DNA from: Cristatella mucedo
Lineage: Eukaryota; Bryozoa; Phylactolaemata; Cristatellidae
Length of the DNA stretch: 64,000 bases
Direction: 5' to 3'
Assembly (NCBI GenBank): GCA_009760855.2
Contig: WPIO01000037.1
Location: 1-64,000 of the forward strand
The notes below the pieces were generated by a model. It did no database searches and was not told where the DNA came from. It saw nothing but the letters and a program-made list of their open reading frames with translations. A program made the translations under genes and the position numbers. This document shows positions 37,457 to 50,620 of this stretch, piece after piece. The stretch's first letter is position 1; each line of letters opens with the position of its first letter.

Positions 37457-37639
37457 CCTCCGCTCGAGCCCCGCGGGCTTCGTGCGGGCGGCAGGTGGAC
37501 ATTCATCATCCATTTCCGCGCTGACATTGTCGATGTGTCCGCGTCAATATATATATGCTTATACGTGAATCCAAGTCATGCTTAATAATAGCTATATACG
37601 CGACCGGCTATTGCGAAGGAGCGGGCAGCCGGTCGTACG

Positions 37640-38645
37640 TGCATGCATTGATGACGTCAGCACGTGGATGGCAGCAAATTTTCTAAAAACTAAACGATGA
37701 TAAAACTAACTTAAAAGTTATGGGCAAACCCAGTCTGATTCACAAATTGGAAAGGCTGGCGGTCAAAATTGGCTCTGCCAGCATATGTACTGTTGAATCA
37801 GCTCGAAATCTACGCGTCGTATTCCAAAGTGACCTCTCGTTAGAGATCACATCAGCTCCACAGGCAAGTCTGCCTACTTTCAGCTACATAACATGGCTAA
37901 AATTTGGGCTTGTTTAGATAAGGATACCATGTCTAAGTTGGTCCATTCATTTATGACATCCCATCTTGACTTCTGTAACTCACTGCTTGCTGGCCTACCG
38001 GCATGTGCAATCAGGCGATTACATCTGGTGCAAAACTCTGCAGCTAGGCTTGTCTGTCGTGAGCGTCACAGTTGCTTCATTACGCCACTTCTCGCCGACC
38101 TGCACTGGCTACCGGTCAAGCAACGGATCGAATTCAAGGTTTTGTCGCTCACTTTTAGGTCACTTCATTCTTTGGCTCCAGCCTATCTCTCAGATCTACT
38201 TCCCACCAGGCCAAGCATCGTACCACCCGCTTTTTCGGAATCCAACAGTTTACCAATACCTCGTACAAACCTCAAATCCTTTGGAGAACGTGCATTTAGT
38301 TCGTATGCTCCCAAAGCCTGGAACTCACTCCCGACTTGTGTCAGAACATCCTCTGACTTAACTACATGTAAAAAGAACTTACCTATTTAGGACCGCGTTT
38401 AGTGGGTCCCTGTGATTCGTCCTTGATGTGCTTATGCGTGCTGACACTGTGCATGCTGCCACTAACCACATTTGCATGCTAACCCTGTGCATATCACCCC
38501 TAACCATGTTATTCATGTTGTTTATCAAGCACGATATTACTAACCATTCAATCGCGTTTCCTTTTGCAGGAAATGTAAAGCGCCTAGAAAGAGATTGATT
38601 TCTCTGAGGGCGCTTTATCAAGTGCATTATTATTATTATTAAACA
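37640..38645 (+). mobile_element. LINE copy C, best-preserved reverse-transcriptase 3' end
   Basis: The 165-codon frame at 37,893-38,390 gives the typical C-terminal reverse-transcriptase region of Jockey-superfamily LINEs: HLDFCNSLLAGLP, LHLVQNSAARLVCRE, LHWLPVKQRIEFKVL, SLAPAYLSDLL, SYAPKAWNSLP. Upstream (from about 37,640) matches the thumb region with stops. It ends with GCACGCTGACACTGTGC-type repeats in the 3' UTR, then the hairpin tail AAGCGCC...GGGCGCTT (38,578-38,622) and (ATT)n. Reference copy for the family in this window. Confidence 0.8.
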
Positions 38646-40993
38646 TACTGCCGGCTGCCTGGCCGCCCGTTGGGTGGATGTCGGCACCCGCCATCCAAGA
38701 ACTGTTTGATTTGACGCGGCCGCTTACCACTTTAGCTCGCAGCCGGCGAACGGCCGTGGATGCTGCGTGCAAGCTGTGCCACTGTATCCGCAGAAGCTGC
38801 CGGAACCGGAACTAAGCTATGATCGAAGCTCGCAAGACTCGAAGCGATTTGAATGAAGGCCAGCGGCTGGTTAGTGAGTGGTGAGGCTATCTCTTGCCAA
38901 CGTCGTATCTGGGCATGTCATTGAGTATCCAGTAAAGCTTGAAGCTGCGTTATATAATATATAGTATATAATATATAACGTATGTCTCTACATTCAGCCT
39001 CCCTGTGTGCATAGTCTCGTTATGTGCGTACATAGACGTCTACATAATCATCTCTCTGAATTGAATCTGTGGATTTGCAATATTGCTAATGTTTTGAGCA
39101 ACGCAATCCGATTGCAGACCTAACCGTCCGTCCAGTGGCAGAACCTAGCACACAGATTATGCTCATCATATCATCAGATCCTATCAACTCAGCTTCTTTT
39201 TCTGGCGCGGAAGTTGTTCTCAGCGACAGGTCAAAGCGCGGCCACGCGTCTTTCGGCCGGCCGGCCGACTGACACCGTCACGCCGTTTCTCGGTTCGGCG
39301 TAGAAGGCGGGCCGTAGATTCATGCGCTGTCAATATAAAACCTAAACGTTGCACAAAGCCGATGACAGATTTGCATTGCACTCCAACAACCAAACGGAAC
39401 TTGTACTAGCCGGACAGAGAGGCAACTGTTAGCAGCAGCTTCTAGTCTTAACCAATATTAAATCTCCATCCGGTATATTTCGTCTACAGTCGTATACTAA
39501 AGGGAGTACTCAGGCTCCACATTGAAGCACCCACTCGTCTGCCTCAACGAGCCGCTTACCTCTAACCTCTAACCAACCTCGAAAACAATTACAATGCCTT
39601 TATAGCACGGAACTCGTAACCGTCAGAAATCGTCATAATAGTAGTAATAATAATGATAATAATAATAATAATAATAGATTTGTATAGCACCCTCAGATAA
39701 CTTAATCTCTTCCTAGGCACTATACATTTGCTGCAGAATAATCAAATAATTAGTGACATCGTGACTATTTATCCCATTAATCTCATCATCATCCCATTAA
39801 TGGACATTTAAAACAAAGCTGTTAGGCCGCCTGTTGCTCACAAAATTTGCTACTACCGTATGAATCTTTTTTTGCGTGAGTATGCTGAAATTGTGCATAC
39901 TATCACGGCTCAGTTGACTGACTGCCTTTCTTGCTATTAGGACGCTAGCAGAATTTTTGTTCTTATTATTAACAGCCCGTCGCTGCCGTCGTCGCCGTCA
40001 AAACCCTCGTCCTATTCGATGGAGGCGGGTGCACGTGAGTCGCACTCTTGTGTGCGACGCGGTAATGGTGACGCAGCTCAGACTCGCGCTTCTACCTCGG
40101 ATGTCTGCACGATTCTTACCATAGCTAACACTTCCTCACAGTCCGGCGGATTCATATCGAGGCTATTTTATAATCACCTCTATAAAAGCCAGCGTACTCC
40201 GTCAGTACCTCTCCCGTGGCAAAATATCAACCGTTTGCTTCAAAATAACGTCATCCAGAGCACGATTCGGAACGTGCTGTAAGAGTTTTCTCAAACTATG
40301 ATAGGGGCGACTATCTTCAAAAGGTTTAAGCAAGGCTGTGTAGTCAGGCCAGGTGCTAGCGGGCGCAGGGATGTACAAATGGGTCGTTGTGGGGAATCGT
40401 TCATTCTGCTGCTGAGAGAAGGTGGAGCCGGCGGCGAAGGCGAAGAGGGGGGAGGAGGAGGGAAACTCTTCCGGAAAGTTCTCTGCCGCTCGGAAAGCTG
40501 AGCGAAGATCAGAAAACCATGCATGGGTCCAATCAAATCTCTGCTTTCCAAGAGTTCCAGTTGCTTACGATCTTCTTTTCACACCAATCGATGTCTTGAA
40601 AAAGTTAGTCCTTTCAATCGAGTTACGGCTGTGCTTAATAAGGATACATTTATGCAACACCCTCGGTGAGCTAAATCCCTTTCAAAGCAGTTGAAATATG
40701 CTGTAAACGAAGCGTATAATTTATTTGGCGGTAATGCGCAAAGTTTCAGCGCACATAAGCACACAAAGGGCTATTCGTACGGACGGATCACATGCTGCCA
40801 GGAGCGCTTGCAGCTTCCTTCTAAGCTTCGTCGTGGGACATTGTCGTAGGGTCAGTCGGTAATGAAATCCAGGCTTTGGGAGTACAGGAGCTCGAAGCAC
40901 GATCTCTATAAGATTTGAAGTGTTTTAGAGGCACAGCTAAAAACGACTTGAGTCAGAATAAGGGTTGCTACGATACCTAGCCACATTGGGAAG
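38646..40993. other. Host DNA without recognisable genes; one LINE/SINE tail on the minus strand
   Basis: 39,640-39,735 carries (AAT)n then TATAGCACCCTCAGATAACTTAATCTCTTCCTAGGCACTATAC, the reverse complement of the shared hairpin tail (written here only as its position and ends). Nothing else recognised. Short frames at 40,019-40,700 have no domain and no splice-consistent partners. Confidence 0.45.
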
Positions 40994-42143
40994 TACCGTG
41001 TTTTGCCTTGTATAAGCCCCCCCCCATGTTTAAGCCCCCCCCCCATGTTTAAGCCCCCCCCCCATGTTTAAGCCCCCCTAGATGTATAAGCCCCCCAATT
41101 TTTGGATTTTTTTCTATTACTGAATGAATTAAAAAATATCGAGATTCATAACAATCACGACCAGCCATATCACTATCACTAGCCTCTGCATCAGGAATGT
41201 GGTGATGATAAGCTCACCATCCTCCTCGCTCATATCGCAGGCTTGTTGTGAACTTCTGGAAGTTCTGGAAGTTTTTCCCTCCCATTTTTTGCATTTTTTG
41301 TGCCAATTTAGTCCGTGTTCTCGTGGCCAGGCCCTGAAGTTTCATAAATTGGTAGCGCCACTTCGCAATGGCGGTTAAGTTCACAGCTCCTCTGTCCAAT
41401 TTTTAACATCATTCTCCACCTCTTGCCACTTTGCAGATCGATCCTCGACGCGCCTTTCCCCCCTAGGAATCTTTTTTCAGAGCTTCTTCTTCCATCCTCC
41501 ATCATCTGATCTTCCACCCTCCATCATCTGATCTTCCATCCTCCATCATCTGATCTTCCATCCTCCATCCTCTGATTGTTCTGCATCGTGGTACAGGTCC
41601 AAACATTCTCTCTGCTGCATGACTGCCATTGCCCTTTGCATACTGACTTACTTTTAACTTAAAAGCCTGCAGAACAGGCTTATATTATCTTATTTCCGGT
41701 TTTGCGGACTCCAACTTGATCCTGGTCATCGTGGCCACCGTTGTCGCTGTAGACGTCGTCGCCGCCTTCACCGTCGTCACGGCCTCTGCCAACGTCGTGG
41801 CGGCTCTAATAACGACGCCCGTCCTAGTCGTGGCCGTCTCCGTCGTTTTTTTGCACGAGTCCATCATCGTTTTGGCCGGATTCGTCGCCTCCGATGGAAG
41901 ATCCGGGTCCTCGTCTGTGCAGTCATCGATCTCAATGACACGATCATCTCCGTCTCCATTGCGAAGGTTTACCGAGTCAGTGGAATGTTGAATTTGTGTA
42001 TAAACAAGCCTATCGAACACATTTTGGCGACCAGTTAATCTTTGTTGGGCTGCATTCAAAGCAGGTACGTTGTTTAGCGCCATATCAAACGAAAAAAGCA
42101 GCATCCCGTGTATAAGCCTCCTCTCCATTATCGGGCCCAAAAT

Positions 42144-42150
<7 letters not shown>
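40994..42150 (-). mobile_element. Degraded TA-flanked DNA transposon candidate
   Basis: The left end starts TACCGTGTTTTGCCTTGTATAAGCC and the right end finishes CCCAAAATTTTGGTA, with TATAAGCC boxes inside both ends. The TACC...GGTA ends and TA flanks are as expected for the Tc1/mariner-pogo group. A 151-codon minus-strand frame (42,140-41,685) and a 69-codon one (41,517-41,308) may be transposase debris; no DDE motif is visible. Left end also expanded into (TAAGCCCCCCCCCATGTT)n at 41,013-41,075 and a 22-bp repeat lies at 41,492-41,576. Confidence 0.4.

Positions 42151-42151
<1 letters not shown>

Positions 42152-42191
<40 letters not shown>
42152..42191 (+). repeat. (GA)n microsatellite
   Basis: Forty bases of GA immediately after the transposon right end. 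Confidence 0.85.
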
Positions 42192-42195
<4 letters not shown>

Positions 42196-42214
42196 TGCTC
42201 TCCTTTAACGACTC

Positions 42215-42345
42215 ATCGTGGGCTCGAGTCGTCATGTGCACATACATATAAAGTGCCAGGATAGAGATCGAGCCCTGCGGCATATGTGAAGCGCCTAGAT
42301 GTTCTCATAGGGCGCTACGCAAATGAATTTTTTTAATCAATAAGT
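42215..42345 (+). mobile_element. tRNA-derived SINE with LINE-type tail
   Basis: GTGGGCTCGAGTC and GATCGAGCCCTGCGGCATATG represent the decayed B-box region, then GTGAAGCGCCTAGATG...AGGGCGCTACGCAAATGAATT is the shared hairpin tail. Compare the better copy at 61,570. Confidence 0.55.
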
Positions 42346-42484
42346 TGAAGTCCATACAATGGTTGATGGAGACGTCAGACTGCGGGGAGTGCAGGTCGGC
42401 AGGAAGTGGTGTTACGTGGTAATGGTGACGTTTACAATAGACAAGCCTGAGTGCAGAGTTTCTGCATTAATAATAGTAATAACA

Positions 42485-42552
42485 ATACATTTCATATAGT
42501 GCCCTCAGATAACTCAATATCTTTCTAGGCACTTTACGTTTGATGCAAAGGG
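42485..42552 (-). mobile_element. LINE/SINE 3' tail fragment, minus strand
   Basis: Reverse complement of the shared tail: CATATAGTGCCCTCAGATAA at the end side and TAGGCACTTTACG at the other, next to an (AAT)-rich run. Confidence 0.55.
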
Positions 42553-44829
42553 AAGCGTAATCACTAAAATTTAAGCGTCTCTACTTCTAAAATTTAATTC
42601 ATCAACATTATTTCATGAAAAAATTAATTCTTCAAAAAATTATTTTAAATGCAAAATCACGCCATTTTTGTTTTTCATTTTTCCTTCTGATCTTTCTCTA
42701 TTTAAGGTTGATGAAGCGGCACACACCCGACGGCGAACCTTAGCTCGGGATTCAACATACGGCTGCAGCTCGCGGTGCGCGGCTGCTCTCTCCCGCGTCT
42801 CCGTCGTAGCTCTCTCCCTTCCCAGGCTGCCTCACCAAGGCCTTCCTGCCAAGGGCTGAATATGCAACATTGAGGCGAGCCCGGCCCACCGAGGGCAGGC
42901 TATGCCACATATACTGCAGCTTTGCAAATAAAAACATTTTATGAAATAATTTTTGACGAATTGGTTTTGATGAAATAATTGTTGGAAGTATTGTTGATGA
43001 GCCTGTCTCTCCCCTACTGCACCGGCTGGAAGACCTTCGATTACTACATTACCGAGTTACGTGCTGTTGAAGTTTACAGTACCGATTCACTGAGTCAGTA
43101 CAGCCATCAGCCGTCCAATGATTTAAGCAGGAAAACCAGGCGGCCGCGAAAAAGCCGTCCGTACTAACCGACCGGCAGAAAGACCAGCGTTAAAATTGTG
43201 TGCACCTCATACCTCGATTTCAAGCCGAGATCTTGCCACTGGCTCCAGCGGTCCTTCCACGGAAACTTAGTTTATCACTGTACGACCAGGATCGCAGAGT
43301 CGAGTCCTCCAGCAGGTCGTTCTTTGGCGCTCACGCCGAGCGGAAGTGATTGCCGCTGAAGCTCTCAAATGCTGCAACGTGAGGGAGGCTTGCCAAGACG
43401 CTTTTGTATTGTATCTGTTTACCGCGCTCACAAGCACCTAGACCTTGCGGTACCTCGTATCGATGGGCAACCATTAGAGCTCGGAAATTCGTATAGATTA
43501 ATGCTATGTAATGTATCTCAGTGTGTAACTGCACAATGCCACAAAGACTATGAGAGTGCAGGAGAATTTTGTAAAGGGCACTCACAGCCTAAGCGGCTTT
43601 CAGTACGCATTCGGTAGCCAATAGACTTCGTCTCACGCAACAACGAGAAAGTGGGAAGCATAGCAGAGTCAGGAGAGCGGTTGAAGTAGCGAGTAGCATG
43701 GAAGTAGCAGCTCAGGACCGCTGGAAAGGATGAGCCGTAGTCGGCAGCAATAGAGTAGTTGTCATTGCGTAAGAATTGTGGAAGTGAATTCCGCAGTGTA
43801 GGATCTGCAGCGCTAAAGCTTCTGTTGCCAACGGTCTTTAAGTGGAGTAATGGAACAGCTAGTTTATTGCCCGTACAGGGCTGACAGGCTGAAACTGGTG
43901 CTCAGCTAGGTACGAAGGAGCCAAGCCATGGCGGGCCTTGTGGGTCAGCGTAACAACTTAATGCTATCCAGGGATAAGCATTCGAATCAACAATGCACCA
44001 ACAATTCGCCAGTCTAGAAGAGAACTCTTGCCACAGCTTATGCTGAAACTCATAATAGCACAATAGCGGTCGCGAGTCATTTTCGGTTTATTGCGGTTTA
44101 AACGTGGTTTTAATTTTTTTCATGAATCGCGGCAATCGTGAAAACGCGGGATTGCATGCAAGGCATATAATCCTACTGAAAACCAAAACTAAGTAAACGA
44201 AATTAAATTTCGACCCACTTTTTTGAGCCACATTCGCAAATGAAGCCATGTAAGTTCATCGCCCTCGAGGTAATTGATTGATGCCATTCATCCATCATCA
44301 AAATGGAGTAGCTCTTGCAAAATGGACACGACCCCGAAACCGAGTCTGCTTGCCAACACGCTAGCGCCTGGCCGAGTTGCCCCATTAATTTCTGCAGCCG
44401 TGAGCCTCAGGCCTAAAAGTAAGTCAGTTCACTTGAAGACCATCAGCAAGCGCCCGCCCGTCATTGCGCGTCGCCCCACCTGAGTATTCGGCCGATAGTT
44501 CGGCTAGGGGGAGCCTACAGCTGGCTGCTCGTCTGCTGTCATGCCAAGTCAGTCGGACCTCACCAAAACTCTCGGTACCGTTTATTCGAGAACAAGTTGG
44601 CGATCGAAATAGAAAACTAATAGCTACGACGGTCCTAGTGCCTTCTAACTTTCACTGGTGCCTAATACGCACGTTGATATGCAATTACCGAAAGCCGTCG
44701 AGTCCTAGCTGTGTTTACCAACTCTTGTTGTCTCGGGCGGCCAGCCGGCCGGCCGGCCGACAGAGAACTTGATAGGCCAGCGGGCCTCTCGTCTGTCCTC
44801 GGTCAGCCCATCCGTGCATCGTCCGGCTC
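42553..44829. other. No recognisable gene
   Basis: Mixed-composition host DNA. I found no domain, RNA gene or splice-consistent exon. Frames of 60-100 codons on both strands look like chance. Confidence 0.4.
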
Positions 44830-44857
44830 AGCCGGATCAGCTCCGGCTGATCCGGCT
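44830..44857. repeat. Perfect 12-bp inverted repeat overlapping the SALL stop codon
   Basis: AGCCGGATCAGC (44,830-44,841), loop TCCG, then GCTGATCCGGCT (44,846-44,857). The right arm includes two bases of the SALL stop codon (44,856-44,858 on the minus strand). The RNA would form a stable stem-loop right at the end of translation. Confidence 0.85.
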
Positions 44858-47800
44858 AAACGCGCTGAGGCGTTAAGTAGGGGGTGCCCGGCATTTTAGC
44901 AAAGCCATGAAGACTGCCCACGGCGGACGATGCCGAGGTCGGCGTGGCGCCTCCGCTGCTGCCGCCGCCGCCACCAGCAGCGCTGCTACCGCCGCCACCG
45001 GCCTCCGAGTAACCGCCGGGTGTAGCGGCTGCAGCCACGTCCCAGCGCGAGGAGCTCGCATTCAGCGCCTCCGGGTAACCGCCGGGTGTGGCTGCTGCAA
45101 CTGCGGCCGCAGCCACGTCCCAGTGTGGGGAGCCCGCGTTCAGGGCCGCCGCCACCGCTGCAGCAGCAGACGACGACGACGAGGAGGAAGGCGCTGCACC
45201 AGAACGACCGGCGCCGTCGCCGACTGCGAGTGCTGGCGAGCCTCCGCCGTTCGCTATCAGCCAGCTGGACTGTGGGTGCTTGCCCAGGACGTGCACCTTC
45301 AGGTTGCCCTTAGTGGCGAACGCTCGGTCGCAATCGGGACATTTGAACGGCCTGTCGCCCGTGTGCGTGCGGAAGTGGATCTGCAGCGCACTGCTGCTCG
45401 AGAAGCACTTGGCACAGGTCATGCACTGGTTCCTCGCTCGCCTCGGATGCAAGCCGGCCGTTACCGCGGCGGCGGCTGCAGTAGCTCGGCCTGCCACCTC
45501 CGCCGGGACGACTCCAGCGCCGGCTGCCGTCGGCTGCTGCTGCTGAGAGGAGGGCTCTCGTTTGATGCACACCATCGGCAGATTGGCCGCCGCTGCGTCG
45601 CCGCCGCCGCGCTCCATCGAGGCAAACACTGAGGCGTGGACGAATCGCAGCGGGTCGATGGCCGCCGCTGCTGCGGCGGCTGCCGCGAATGCATCCGAAC
45701 CGTTGAGGAACGACATCGGGCCTGACAAAGCTGCCTCAGATGCCTGCCTGCTGCCGAGGGCGCCACCAGCGACCGAATCGGCCGGCATTTTGCTGCTTGC
45801 CGCGATGGCTGCGGGCAAAGCACTGCACGCGCCGGGTGCTGCTGGCGAGCGGCCCGAGCCGCCGGGTGGCTGCTGGCGGGCAGCGTCGCGGGTGTCGTCG
45901 TCATCAGCGTCGTCGCTGCCGTCCATGATGTGCAACTCGCCGTTCGCCTGGCCGTAGGCCGGCGGCTCGGCGTCCGTCTCTGTGGCAGCACGCGGCTGCT
46001 GCTGCTGCAGTAGCGGCGAGTCGTCGGAGGCAGCGGCGGCCTCCTGCTTCATCGCAGCTCCGCCTGCGTGAGGAGCCACAGGCGCTCGCGGGGAATGCTG
46101 GGAGGCTGCGCTGACGGCAGACAACGAAGCGGCAGAGCGCAGCAGCTTGTCGTCAGCTGTGGCGGCCGCCAGAAGCGTGGCCTGCGACAGTGCCGGAGGC
46201 GCGGCAGCGAAAGACGGCAGGCCGGCTGCTGCCGCGGCAGGCAGCGGCCTGCAGCCTGACAGCAGGCCGCTGGCGACGGCGGCGCCCATGAAGTCCAGCC
46301 CGCCGCCAGACAGTGCCGCAGCCTGCAGTCCCGCAAACGTGGCCCAGGCCTGATATGGCGACCACATAGCAGCCGAGCCTGCGGCCACAGCGCCGGCGGC
46401 CGCATCGCGGTCGTTCTGGCTGCCTCGGCTGCCGGGCCAGAAATGGTTTCTGCTTCCGTCGGACCAAGCTGCCGCTGCAGCGGCCGCCGCTGCAGCGGCA
46501 GCTTCTCCACGAGCAGCCTTGGACGTTTCGCCATCGCCGTGCCTGGCCGGCTTTCCTGCTCCGCCTCCTGCGTTGAGGGCGCGACGCTCGCGTGCGCTTG
46601 CATGATCGATCGCCACGTCCTCAGCATGGCTGCTTCCGCCGCCGACCGAGGCCCAGCTCACTGCTGAGGGCTCGTGGTGCTTCATGTGCTGCGCCAGAGC
46701 GAGGGCGCTGACGTGTGGCTTCCGGCACACGGGGCAGCGGTGCAGGGAGGCAAGTGCTGCGGCGGTGCCGGGCCCGGGGCGCCGAGTCAGGCCCTTGGCC
46801 TTGTGCGTCTTCATGTGCGTCTTCAGGTTGCCCTTGGTGGTGAACGCACGGCCGCACATCTTGCACTTGTACGGCTTCTCGCCCGTGTGCGTTCGGTAGT
46901 GCATCTGCCGCGGGCAGCAGACAAAAAGGCTATCAGTCGACCGTCGCGAAAATGGCCGCGGCAGGCCTAGAGCTCTTTTGGACAGGTGGCGGCAAAGCCA
47001 CTGCAGCCATGGCGACGTTGCCGGCAAAGAGGGCGGGAGGAGAAGGAGGAGGAGAGAGTGCGCCCGCAGCTACCTGGAGGGCACTTTTGCAGCTGAGGAC
47101 GTTCTTGCAGATGACACACTGGTTCGGATTCGTGACGCCACTTCGGTCGATGCCTTTCATGAGTGACTCGAGCTTTCCGGCCGAGTCGCTCTCACTCACC
47201 TCCATGTAGTCCTCGTAGCTCTCGCTCGGGTCGTCTGCGTCTGCGTCGACAGACAGCAGAGCTGCAGCAGGGAATGGTGGCGGCAGCGCTGCTGTGACCG
47301 CACGGACAGAGCGGTTCACCGGGTGCTTTCGGTGCATGGAACGCAGCCTGCGCCCACGCCCGGCCGCCGCAACGCTGAGCTGCCGCCAGTCCTACCCACT
47401 GGCTTACTCTAAACGAAGAAACCCTAAAACCAACTCGAAACTACCCAAACGCAACTGAGCAGCCTAGAGGGGCAAGATCCTCTCGTGACAGCAGCTGCTC
47501 TGCCACGTGACAGCAGCTGCTCTGCCACCCTTTCCTACCTTCCCAATCAGCCTGTTCGGTCGATCAGCCCTGCCCGCCACCACGAAACACATCCGCCCAG
47601 CCCCCCCCCCCCTGTCCCTAAGAAACAGCTCGATCGACTTGGCGAATGTAAGAGACGTATCTGCTATGCTGCCCAGGAGCTGCCTTCGACCGGCAGCCAT
47701 CGCATCGGGCTCGTCTCGTGGTCGGCTTGCAATCAAAAGTAGCCGGTGAGAGACAGATCGGCCTTGACCCATTATTGCTGTCGTTATTGCATGTCACTCT

Positions 47801-48207
47801 GCCGGCCACTCATCCTGGTGGCTGCAAGAAATGTGGCTCGGATCGCTTGATCAGCCACTGACTGAGCCTCTGCCTCGCCACCCTCCCCCAGCCACTGCAT
47901 GCACCGCCGACATCGACCTCTGTCTGCCAGGCGTTCACAAACCCAAGATACACTGGCAGTGGTCCGACTAGCGACTTCGCTAAATAACAGCCCTCAGCTG
48001 TCACGTCATGGACGTGATTAGGTGAATCCCTGCAAGCAGTGGCATTTCAAGATCACAGCTCTGCCAACCAATGCCCTCGGCTGCACAGCAGATCAACCTG
48101 TTCGCAAAGCTTAAATAACCAGCATGGTGTAGAGTAGCCGTGACTTTAAACCTTTAAACCAAAAAAGGACCACTGCCAACCGGAGCCTGCCATAACAGCT
48201 CTGAGCA

Positions 48208-48249
<42 letters not shown>

Positions 48250-48512
48250 CCTTGACCTAAGGAGGGAACTGAACCTTGACCCAAGGAGGGGACTGAACCT
48301 TGACCCATGGAAGGAAGCAAACCTTGAGCTAAGGAGGGAACTGAATCCTGACCTAAGGAGAGGACTGACCTTGACTTTGGAAGAGGATTGCATGTCCATG
48401 GAAAATCACATCTGGATAGGTCAAGGTCACAAGCCGCCTAACTGGTTATACTGCTGCAGCTGATATGGAATGAAGTGCTTCTCCTGCCTAAAGGTGAAGA
48501 CTGGGAGAGTGC

Positions 48513-48583
<71 letters not shown>

Positions 48584-50581
48584 AGCTGGGCCAGGCTCGA
48601 CACAAGCCCAACTGCAACTCTAAGAGCCACTCTGAGCCTCAGTGGCTGCCTCTGCGGCCGGCTGGCGACAGACAGCTGCTCTGTTATAAAAACCCATTTG
48701 ACAGCTGCCGGCGTCACAGCCGAGAGCTTACCATGAAACTCCTAATTGCACCGGCAGCATAAGCAGAGAAGCAAACAAGCGAATTGCACCCGGCAGCCTC
48801 AACACTGGTATGCAGACAGCTATAGCTAGAGGTAGTGGTGGCGCTGCAGCAGCTCTGTCGAATGCAGTGGTCTGCAAGAGTGCAAGGGGGCGCCTACTAC
48901 GCCCTACGCCTCCTCTCAAGCTCTGTGCACTTACAGTCGTGAAGGGGTGGCAGCCGTGCGCTCACACCCTCTTCAGACAAGTCTCCATTCCCCTGCTGAT
49001 AGCCAGTTGTCACGGGCTGCCGTGATTGCTGCAGCGGTAGTGAAAAGTATGCATCGGTCGTCTGCTGGAGAGAGCTTCCGGAAGGCTGCGCCGACAGCTC
49101 GACATCGTCCATCGAAATTGCTGCAATGCAAGATCAAACAGCTACCTATCGGAACTCAAGTACAATCGGCAATATAAATACAAAAATAATTCATGTGTAT
49201 AGCTCCCTAAGAGAGCTTAATCTCTATTCAGGCGTTTCACATACGCCGCAGGACTCGAGCCCACGACCTCGATAATCAAAGGCCTGTGCCAACCAAACCA
49301 GGGTGGCAGCCACATGACTAATGACGTTGCATGGCCGAGGAACGGATGAGCCGATGGGTCTTGGCCCAGTGCTAAGGTGTTTGCTCTTCATGACCCAGGT
49401 CGTGGGTACGAGTCCTGCAGCTGACCATCCTTTATTGCCCACTGCAAGTGGTGATAATAGCTGCTAAGGTTCTCCTGCTGCCAAATAATGGTCGTTGAAC
49501 CAGCCTAGACTTTTAACTTTAGGACTGCCCAAAGCCGACTCGAACGAGCGACAGAGCATGTGGTGCGGCAATCCCATCTCAATCCTGCAAGCCGTCGGTA
49601 AAAAGAGGGCTTCCGGCAGCCACCACCGAAGGCGTTGGAGTTACGACCAGGCGAGCAGCAAGCAACCCCAAGCACGTGACCCTCGCCTACCGAAGGGCCA
49701 ACCGGCGCTACGACAGCTCATATTGCACGACGAGATTTCCTGTGCAGAGACAGACAGACAGAAAGCTCCCTGTCCTTTGCATCAAACGGCTGATGATTCC
49801 AATGAGGATGAGCCAATTGCAAAAAAACGAAGATGCCGTCTGCACATAGAAATTACCCACACTGGAACCGGGTCTGATCAATGCATAGGACTCCTCCGTG
49901 GTCAGCTCTTGGGTCCAATCTGGCCCGAGTCACTTTTTGACAGCAAGAACCACTCGAATAGTGCGCATAGGCACCTCGTGACTCAGAGGCTGAGTCACGA
50001 GCTGTCCTTTCTTCAGTCTCGAGCACATACAAACGTGCACGCACACACACCACTAACACAATAGAGTCAACGCGGCTGTTCTGTCGGCGGCATCTATTGA
50101 AAGCCAATTGGCTGAGGCTTCATAGTCCTTTGCTCTGCTTGGCATGAGACGTCATTTTGTCTGACCGGCTGGATTCGTGAGCCGTCATACCTGACTGCTA
50201 GTGACACGCGAAAGTGCAGCTACATCTGCTGCTGCCATGGGCCGTACGTACGTACGCAGAGCCACCGAGACGTCGGCCGCTTGAGCAAGCACCACCGCGC
50301 CCCGCCTTAAGTTAAAGGACGCAGAGACTGGTGGCTGAAATTTCAGCACTGGCCCAATCTGCACCGGCCTAGCTGCAAAAGCAATAGTCGCGGCCACCTG
50401 TTTATATAACGTCACAGAGTGACATTTCAAAGCCAGGAGCACCGGCCTGGCTCAGGCAGTTGCTTAGCCAAGACCCTGTATAAAGGAAATTCTTGTGGGG
50501 TAAAATAACAAGTCATCATACCGGGTCCTGTAGGGCAAGCTAAACGCAAGACAGCTCGGCAGCTGTCAATGCTGCCCTCTG

Positions 50582-50620
<39 letters not shown>

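Noticed and set aside
48111-48399. Minus-strand frames with Leu-Gly-Gln-Gly-Ser repeats
   Set aside because: Translation of the 24-bp minisatellite and the GT tract.
49495-50064. 189-codon plus-strand frame with a Lys-Lys-Arg-Arg patch
   Set aside because: Starts with TTG, has no domain, begins within SINE flank and lies in the SALL intron; probably chance.
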